Assembly: GCA_027924585.1 (NCBI GenBank)
Contig: BSBM01000260.1
Coordinates: 15,265,001-15,329,000 of the forward strand
From: Larix kaempferi
Taxonomy: Eukaryota > Streptophyta > Pinopsida > Pinales > Pinaceae
Direction of reading: 5' to 3'
Length of the DNA: 64,000 nucleotides
In this document: positions 57,562 through 64,000 of the stretch, in pieces
How positions within the stretch are numbered: position 1 is the stretch's first letter
Layout of the letters: every line of letters starts with the position of its first letter
Position numbers and translations under genes: made by a program
The notes under the pieces: model-generated
The model's input: the letters and a program-made list of their open reading frames with translations, nothing else
Told to the model about the DNA's origin: nothing
The model's database searches: none

Positions 57562-58520
57562 TGATAGGTGATGCAGAAGTATCGGGTCCTAGGCGAAATA
57601 GTCGAAGTTGATCGACAAGAGAAGTCGACCAAGGGGATTGCCGACAACCATTAGTGCGAAGTGAACTTGCAGTCGAAGCCAGACAGTCGAGCAGAAGTTG
57701 TCGATATGTGACCAACAGGAGTAAGAGGTCAAGATTCGATAAGTTTAAGGTCGACAGATGACAGGAAGCGGAGTGAAGGCATCGAAGGTCGACATGTGGT
57801 CGGACAACGACACCGACAGATTGCGGCGAAGGCCAAGCATGGAGGACAGGGCAGACTGGCAGTCATGGAAGTGAAGTAATGCCGACAAGACAAGCAAGGT
57901 CGAAGATGACGAAGTACAGTATGGTTGAAGCAAGAGATGGGGCCAACAATTGTCACAGAGTTAGAGAAGTGCGAAATTCAAGAGGAAGTACTTAGCAACT
58001 GTTGGAGGTTGTTGAGGAAGTTATGAGTAGTTATGAAGCTGGTTGAGATCATGACAGATGTCATCATAGGCAGAGGTTGTGCAGCACGACCTGAGGGCGC
58101 TGACAACTGCAAGTCTACAGGATCTAGAGGATTCGGCGGACAGAGGAAGAGTGTCTGGGGGAACAGAGTGAGCCTCAGGAAGATCAACAACAGAATAGAA
58201 GAGCAGTGAGAAGGCACAGAGGTGAGGATCGTTCATCCATAGCTCATCGAGTTCTTTCATTCAACAGAGACCGTGAGAGGGAGGAAGATCGCACACAGCC
58301 GATAACACACTGAGAGAGACAGAGTTTCATTTCTGTATATTGTAAAGGCTAAGGCCGACTAGTTTTAGTTTGCTTTGCATTTGATCATTGTAACCAATTC
58401 ATTTTAATAGAAGAATCCTACTTCTGGCATTCAGTTCACAACCAGTTCTTGTGAGCACCTGTGTGTTGTTGTGTGTCATAGTTAAGCAAGAGGCCCCTTG
58501 TCGGGACCTCCCTTGTGCCA
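57562..58520 (+). repeat. 5' LTR of the Ty3 element
   Basis: The LTR is about 960 bases, beginning TGATAGGTGATGCAG (57562 or 57569) and ending TTGTGCCA at 58520, two bases before the primer-binding site. The first 170 bases are also present at about 56657-56828 through the tandem duplication. The end region (CAACCAGTTCTTGTGAGCAC) is typical of plant LTR tails. Confidence 0.65.
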
Positions 58521-58522
58521 GT

Positions 58523-58620
58523 TGGTATCAGAGCCCGGAACAGAATCCAGTTGAGTTGAAGCATCCTGTGAGAATGAGAGATAGCGAGACCAGCCTGACT
58601 TGCGCGAGTTGGTATCAGAG
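58523..58620 (+). promoter_or_regulatory. Primer-binding site for initiator Met tRNA, with a second copy
   Basis: TGGTATCAGAGCCCGG at 58523 matches the plant initiator-Met primer-binding site. A second TGGTATCAGAG at 58610 sits in a related context (GAATCCAGTTGAG versus GAATCCAGTGGTGAG), 87 bases downstream. The first is correctly spaced from the LTR end. Confidence 0.8.
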
Positions 58621-58773
58621 CTGGAGAGAATCCAGTGGTGAGTAGTTGAATCCAGAGACCCTAAAGAGCCTGCGAGTGTGTCGACAACTCCAGCCTCAGT
58701 TGGGTAGAGTTGTGCATGAGTTGTGAAGTCTGGTTGGTATTGGATGAGTGAAGATTTTGACTTAGTTGAAAGA

Positions 58774-59960
58774 ATGGCTTAAAGAGGTGTCAATGTCCGA
58801 GGTGTAGGACGAAGAGCGCGTGGCGCAGCAGTCACAGTTGATCGTGAAATGTTCGACAAGTGCATGCGAAAAATGCAAAGCTTGATGAGTGAATTCATAG
58901 CTATCAAAGAGAGCCAAAGACATGGATGCATTCCTAATGCGCTAGACCACGGTGACGAGGAAGTCAAGGAGGTGGAAGCACAGGAAGCTGTCGCAGAAGA
59001 ACCAGGAAATAAATTCATCAAGCTACTGTCAGAGATGAGGGGTAAGTAAAAGATGGATGTGCCTACCTATTGAGGAAGTCTGGAGCCACAAGGCTGGATA
59101 GACTGGTTCAGAGAGATGAAGAAATACTTCAACATAGAGCAAATAGAGGATCATAAATGGGTTAAAATTACGTGTCTGAGGTTGAAGGGTCATGCCTCAT
59201 TGTGGTGGGATAATGTACAGGCTGACAAAGTCAAGAAAGGAAAGGAGAAAATCAAATCTTGGGACAGGATGGTTTCCATGCTGAAAGGGAAGTTCTTGCC
59301 ACGTGACTATGTGATTTCCTTGTTTCGAAAGTTGTAAAAGTTTCGACAGAAAGAGATGACCAAGAGAGAATACACAGAAGAGTTCTATAGACTGTCGATT
59401 CGGTTGGGTCAAACCGACAAAAGCAAAGAAGCTATTGCGGGATATGTAAATGGCTTGAAGTATGCCATATAGGACGAGTTGAGCTTATCGAGGTTCAGAG
59501 CGGTCGGTGAAGCCTACCAATTAGCTTTGAAGGCAAAAGAGAAACTGTTGAGGAAAGTCGCATTGAATAGAGGGAGGATGATTGGTCGGGTGCAAAGGCT
59601 GTTTCTACGAAAGGACAAAGTAGCGGAACTAGGAGAGAAGCCGTCGAAGACAAACGATGTGTGGAAGGGACATCGACTAGAGAGAAAGTGCATGGAAACC
59701 GACGAGATGGTCGAGATACCCACGGTCGAGGTGCATATGGTCGAACTGGTGCAGTAAAAAAGAAAGGAACTGACAGACCAACTGTATTCTTTTATATTAA
59801 GTGGCGCGGTGTTGGAAAAAAAGCTTACGAATGCCCGAAGAATCTACACGTGGTAGATGAGTCGAAACCCAGATGTCGAAGAGATGAGCAAGTCACCGAG
59901 AGGACGGAATCGACATCCAACAATGGCGAACATAGTAGAGGAAAATATCGAACTATGACA
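58774..59960 (+). pseudogene. Ty3 gag remnant
   Basis: The frame from ATG 58774 has a stop at codon 3. It contains GWIDWFREMKKYFNIEQIED, LKGHASLWWDNVQ (the typical Ty3 capsid Leu-x-G-x-Ala-x-x-Trp-Trp core) and KGKFLPRDY, with stops at 59047, 59071, 59334 and 59470. A knuckle-like stretch near 59800 (GVGKKAYECP) has lost Cys ligands. Gag forms the particle that packages element RNA. The multiple breaks show loss of function. Confidence 0.75.
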
Positions 59961-59989
59961 TCCAGGACAACGTTGATTCAGGACGATCG

Positions 59990-60480
59990 ACGTGACGAGA
60001 AATATCCGGCACAATGATCAAACTAGAGTGTTGATCGATAACAGGTATTGCAAGGCCATAGTCGATGGTGGCAGTACAAAGAATATTGTGTCTACGGAGG
60101 TCATCGACAAGTTGGTTTTGAGATGTCAGAAACACCCAAATCCATACAAAATATCCTGGTTACAGAAAGGTCACCATGTGAAGGTAACCAGACAGCTCCT
60201 GTCTAACTTCAAGGTCAGGAAGCTTGAAGACAGTGTACTGTGCAACGTAATCCAAATGGATGCATGTCATCTGTTGTTAGGGAGACCATGGAAATATGAT
60301 TGGAATATGATCTATGATGGTCGATCCAACACAATCACAGTGTGGAAAAATGGCACGCGGAAGACGCTGAAGCTGAAGCAGGAGGAGGAAGCCAACTGCA
60401 AGCAGGGCGAAAGAAACTATTGGGAGAAGTGGGTGTTGATGTGCTCAACCAAGGAATTCCTCGCAGAGAAGGAGAAATAG
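59990..60480 (+). pseudogene. Ty3 aspartic protease region
   Basis: An open stretch of 162 codons contains CKAIVDGGSTKNIVS, where the usual Asp-Ser/Thr-Gly active site reads Asp-Gly-Gly, and later HLLLGRPWKYDWN, the flap/second-half signature of plant Ty3 proteases. The altered active site suggests no activity. It is in a different frame from gag. Confidence 0.7.
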
Positions 60481-60529
60481 TCAGTATGTTTCACCATCAT
60501 TCTAAAAGGACCATGTGTTGTTAAGGATT

Positions 60530-61370
60530 ATACCCTATAGCAGGGGATGGATGCTATCAATGTACATGGGGCTAACAAATAGATATATTAGGGTTTTACA
60601 CTAATTACTGTAAGCAAATGAGATTTAGGGTTTGAGAAAGTGTACCTTATTTATGGCGGCTGGTCCTAACTTTATCCCGATTTCTACAACAACACACCTC
60701 CAAAACCAATCAACCTTCCTCAAAAAAAATTGACTATAAACAGATAATGAAATTGACAAAACAATATAACATTAATTGTAATCAAACATCCAATGAAATT
60801 GACATTTAATTGGGATGGGAAGGATATCTCGATCTTTATTGTCAAAGAAATGCAACAAAATACAATTGTTATACGTGATCTTGTTCCAAGCACTTCTGCA
60901 ACCAAGTTCTGGGCTCCTGCTCCTCTCTTAACTAGAAATTCCTTCAACATAACAATAGCTTTCCTCTTAGATTGGCCTCTTCTTCATGGCTTCCCCTTTT
61001 ATTTATGGCCAAGGAAGGAAGTTAGATTGGTGAGGCAGTTGAATTGGGAGGTTGGGGGAGTTACAATACCAAACTTAACTAATCCCAATTTGTATTGTTA
61101 ATATATTTTTCCATTTCATCTTAATATGTGCGCAGGTATCACACTAGATAACTTGCGCATAGAGTGCAGCTAGTGTGCTCCAATACTAGCGCATACCACT
61201 TTTGAGATAAGTGTGCGGGTATACTTTAGTAGAACCAACGCACAGTACGCTAAATACTAATTATAAGAGTAGTGCATCTTTTATGAAATATGCAGAAAAA
61301 ATGTAATTTTTAGCTGAAGAGGTGTGATCTCAGCAATAAATCATCCAAGGTCAATCGAGCTCTTCCATCC
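60530..61370. other. Unexplained segment between protease and reverse transcriptase
   Basis: About 840 bases with no Ty3 similarity separate the protease from the RT linker. The segment is more AT-rich and has a 102-codon ATG ORF (60793-61101) that I do not recognise. Repeated TGCGCA-type words occur near 61125-61200. It is probably a further insertion into the element. No terminal repeats or TSD were recognised, so its type and exact limits are open. Confidence 0.4.
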
Positions 61371-61381
61371 ATATTGTCTTT

Positions 61382-63050
61382 TTGTGTGATCAACAGAGCA
61401 ATGTGATCACGGACGGAGAAGTGCAGATTTGGCCTATAACACCATGTGTCGAGAGGTCGACAATGGAGGAGATTCTGGTCGAAGTCGAAGAGATGTTCGA
61501 CGAGTTTCAGAGCATAGTATTCGACGAATCACCGATAGGATTTCCACCAATGAAAGGCATATCCCATCATATGGACTTGATTCGAGGGTCAAGTTTTCCA
61601 AACAAGGCACCACATAGAATGACTCCGACAGAGTGTCAAGAACTCAATCGTCAGGTCCAGGATTTGTTGGTCAGGGGATTGATCAGAGAGAGTCTGAGCT
61701 CGTGTGCGGTACCAGTTGTACTAGCACTGAAGAAGGGTGGGGAATGGACGATGTGTATAGACTCCAGAGCCATCAACAAAATCACGATCAAGTACCTGTT
61801 TCCATTGTCGAGAATGGATGACTTAGTGGATTTCTTGAGTGGAGCGAGATACTTCACCAAGATCGACCTGAAAAGTGGTTATCACCAGATCAGGTTCAGA
61901 GAGGGCGATGAATGGAAAACAAACTTCAAGACAAAGGAAGGACCAGAGTATTTTTTAAGGATTCTAATATTATACTAAGTATAGTATCCTAGGCGATTAT
62001 TTTGGATTGAAAAAAACATGTATATAGATGTGTAGGCGAATTTAAATATGAAACATACAATTTACTACTGAAATATGTAAATTTTGGCGAATATTATGAT
62101 AAAAAACATATTTTATGTAAATATAGGTGATATTAGAGACTAAAATGACCAAATACTGAATTTATTTTTTGAAAAAAAACCCGAAAAATAGCCAATTGGC
62201 GAAATTTCGCCCTTACAAATTACCCTGAGAAGGACTGTATGAGTGGTTAGTCACGCCACTTGGATTGAGTAATGCACCTAGTATGTTCATGCGGTTGATG
62301 AACGAAGTATTGAAGCCATTATTGGGAAATTTTGTCGTAGTGTACCTAGACGACATCCTGATATTTAGTCGAACCAAGGTCAAACACTTGGAGCACATTC
62401 GACAAGTATTGCAGAAATTGCAGGAAGAGAAACTGATGGTGAACCTGCAAAAATGTTTCTTTATAAAGGAAGCACTGGTATACTTGGGATTTGTAATATC
62501 GGGTAAAGGGTTAGTGATGGACCCAGAGAAGGTGAAGGCAATATTGGAGTGGAAAAAATTGACAAGCACGACAGGAGTGTGAAGTTTCCATGGACTTGCT
62601 AGTTTCTACAGGAAGTTCATCAAAGGATTCAGTCAGATATGTGCACCACTTATTGAGTGCATGAAGAAAGGGGAGTTCAAGTGGACAGAAGCTTCACAAA
62701 GAGATTTCAACAAGTTGAAGGAAAAGGTGATTGAGAGCCCAATGTTAGCGCTCCCATATCTCGACAATGTTTTCCAAGTCGATTGCGACGCAAGTGGAAT
62801 GGAAATTGGAGCAGTGTTGAGCCAGGAGGGCCGACCAATTGCATTATTCAACGAGAATTTGGATGAAGTGAAGCAGAAGTATTCGGTCTACGACCAAGAG
62901 TTCTATGCTATTGTCCAAGCATTGAAGAAGTGGAGGCATTATTTGTTGACCAAGGAATTTGTGTTGTACACAGAACACCAAGCATTTAGGTACTTGAACA
63001 CTCAGTTGAAGTTGAATCAATGGCACATGAAGTGGGTCTAATTCCTACAG
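61382..63050 (+). pseudogene. Ty3 reverse transcriptase and RNase H, split by MITE
   Basis: RT part 1 (to 61943): SHHMDLIRGSSFPNKAPHRM, VQDLLVRGLIRES, CIDSRAINKITIKYLFPL, FTKIDLKSGYHQIRFREGD. The hAT-type MITE at 61944-62227 interrupts it. RT part 2 (from 62236): YEWLVTPLGLSNAPSMFMRL, VVYLDDILIFS with the catalytic YLDD, CFFIKEALVYLGFVIS. A TGA at 62581 is followed in frame by FHGLASFYRKFI and RNase H (FQVDCDASGMEIGAVLSQ, YSVYDQEFYAIVQALKKW, HWRHYL-type end). It copies element RNA to DNA in intact relatives. Confidence 0.85.
61944..62227. mobile_element. hAT-type MITE, 284 bp, in Ty3 reverse transcriptase
   Basis: The element starts CAGAGTATTTTTTAAGG and ends with the complement of CAGGGTAATTTGTAAGG, giving 17-base terminal inverted repeats with three mismatches. 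The flanks GGAAGGAC (61936-61943) and AGAAGGAC (62228-62235) are an 8-base TSD with one mismatch. CAG-type ends plus an 8-base TSD are hallmarks of hAT elements. There is no ORF, so it was mobilised in trans. A perfect palindrome GGCGAAATTTCGCC lies near its 3' end. Removing it joins RT codons exactly at the expected place. Confidence 0.85.
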
Positions 63051-63249
63051 GGATATACCTTCATGTTGTGACATAAGTCAGACAAGTCAAACAAAGTTGC
63101 CAAGTCGAAGAGTTGAATTGCTGAACACGACGACAGTTCAGGCAACAGGAATAGAGTCAGTGAAGACAAAGTATGCGACCGACAGGATTTTGCAAAAGCA
63201 TGGAAGGCGAGTAGCGAACCATAGAGTGTCGACAGAAATCCATACTTGG

Positions 63250-64000
63250 ATTAATTCATCCTAGAGGGATACCTTTTCAAGGGACAACAATTGTGTATTC
63301 CCAGAGGATCCGTAAGATAAAACCTAATCCGAGAACTGCACAGTGGCAAATTAGCAGGTCATTTTGGCATCGACAATACCAAGGCGTTGGTCGAAGAGAA
63401 GTATTATTGGACAAGAATGATGACAGAAGTCATGAGGTGGGTACGACAGTGTCAAGTTTTCCAGTTGGAAAAGGGAAGGAGTCAGAATACGGGGATGTAT
63501 GCACCATTACCAGTGTCGAATACCCCATGGGAGCACCTAAGCATGGATTTTGTGCTAGGATTGTCGAAGACGCAGCAAGATAACAACTCAATGTTTGTTG
63601 TAGTTGACAAATTTTCGAAGATGGAACACTTTATTTCATGTCGGAAGACAAGTGACGCCACAAGCATTGTTGTACTATTCTTCAAGGATATAGTCAGATT
63701 GCATGGGTTGCCGAAGAGTATAACGTCGGGGAGAGATACCAAGTTCATGGGTCATTTCTGGAGAACCCTGTGGAAGAAAATGGACACGAGGTTGTATTTT
63801 AGCTCGGCACATCATGCGCAGATAGATGGACAGATTGAGGTGGTGAACAGAATTTTGGGAAACCTTCTGATATGTTGGGAGGCCGACATACCCAAGAAGT
63901 GGGAGAATGTGTTGGCGCAAGCAGAATGTGCGTATAAAAGATATGTGAATCGATCGACAGGTATTAGCCCATTCCAGATTATCCAAGGACGAAGCCCACA
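63250..64000 (+). pseudogene. Ty3 integrase, partial (window end)
   Basis: The N-terminal zinc-binding part (HSGKLAGHFGIDNTK, about 63345) has lost Cys ligands, reading RQCQVFQLEKG. The catalytic core shows LSMDFVLGL, SGRDTKFMGHFW and GQIEVVNRILGN, the D, D and E of the DDE triad. The domain continues to ISPFQIIQGRSP at the end of the window. Frames shift near 63480-63600. It inserts element DNA into the genome in intact relatives. Confidence 0.8.

Larger units (their letters stand above)
55981..57733. repeat. Tandem duplication: RING gene 5' end + promoter + LTR start
   Basis: 55981-56828 and 56829-57733 are two head-to-tail copies (848 and 905 bases). Each contains the first part of the RING coding region (minus), its promoter, and the first 165-170 bases of the Ty3 LTR. 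In the second copy the RING start codon ATG is ATA and the coding part is a dead fragment (56829-57045). Three modules of AAAACCATAAAGTCAA plus spacer occur in each copy (near 56471, 56531, 56602; 57390, 57437, 57508). The copies differ by scattered changes and indels. Confidence 0.85.
57562..64000 (+). mobile_element. Ty3-type LTR retrotransposon, 5' part, runs off window
   Basis: Order: LTR (about 57562-58520), Met primer-binding site (58523), gag, protease, an unexplained inserted segment, reverse transcriptase split by a MITE, RNase H, and integrase up to the window end. The protease-RT-RNase H-integrase order is that of Ty3 elements. Many stops and two insertions make it inactive. The 3' LTR is outside the window, so age from LTR divergence cannot be estimated. 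Confidence 0.85.

Noticed and set aside
60793-61101. 102-codon ORF as a host gene
   Set aside because: It sits inside an insertion in a dead Ty3 element, the opposite strand is open too, and no domain is recognised.

Overview
The window looks like nuclear DNA of a seed plant with a large, repeat-rich genome. Evidence: plant L1-type LINEs with a DUF4283-like ORF1 and a C-terminal RNase H, Ty3 elements primed by tRNA-iMet and by an Asp-type tRNA, a DUF1677 gene and a ketoacyl-CoA synthase (KCS) relic (both plant families), and very AT-rich spacers. The species cannot be read from the sequence; a gymnosperm is possible but unproven. Only one apparently intact host gene is visible, a RING-H2 protein on the minus strand at 55108-56163. 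LAYOUT: 1-1766 LINE 3' end with an extra tail ORF; 2727-6010 internally deleted LINE (minus); 6440-7620 LINE 3' end; 7872-15300 LINE A with an exact 15-bp target-site duplication (TSD) and a small LTR-type insertion; 15764-21165 LINE E (minus) with a 1.35-kb internal tandem duplication; 21166-23147 AT-rich spacer; 23159-30263 LINE A2, sister copy of A, with an 11-bp TSD; 30275-33640 spacer with a foldback; 33945-34632 permuted KCS pseudogene (minus); 35942-36404 DUF1677 pseudogene; about 36880-42107 Tat/Athila-like Ty3 relic with an extra ORF before gag and no pol; 42108-45420 non-coding; 45480-46430 LINE ORF1 fragment (minus); 46729-53400 nearly intact LINE B with a 14-bp TSD; 53401-55107 spacer with tandem repeats; 55108-56163 RING-H2 gene; 55981-57733 tandem duplication joining the gene's 5' end to the start of an LTR; 57562-64000 Ty3 element running off the window, interrupted by a 284-bp hAT-type MITE. 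HOW THE PARTS RELATE: roughly half of the window is LINE, unusual for plants, where LTR elements normally dominate. The three LINE copies with both ORFs (two families) couple ORF1 to ORF2 by the same ATGA stop/start overlap, and six LINE copies end in a similar T-run/short loop/A-tail structure. Decay follows two themes: in-frame stops dominated by TAG (the Tat-like gag-protease frame runs 965 codons without a frameshift but with seven stops, six of them TAG), and repeated local tandem duplication (LINE C, D and E, the flank of LINE B, the KCS relic, the RING/LTR junction). I found no CRISPR array, rRNA, or convincing tRNA gene. The strongest candidates for new biology are the ATGA coupling, the common LINE 3' terminus, the second capsid-like domain after the protease in the Tat-like element, and the TAG-biased decay.
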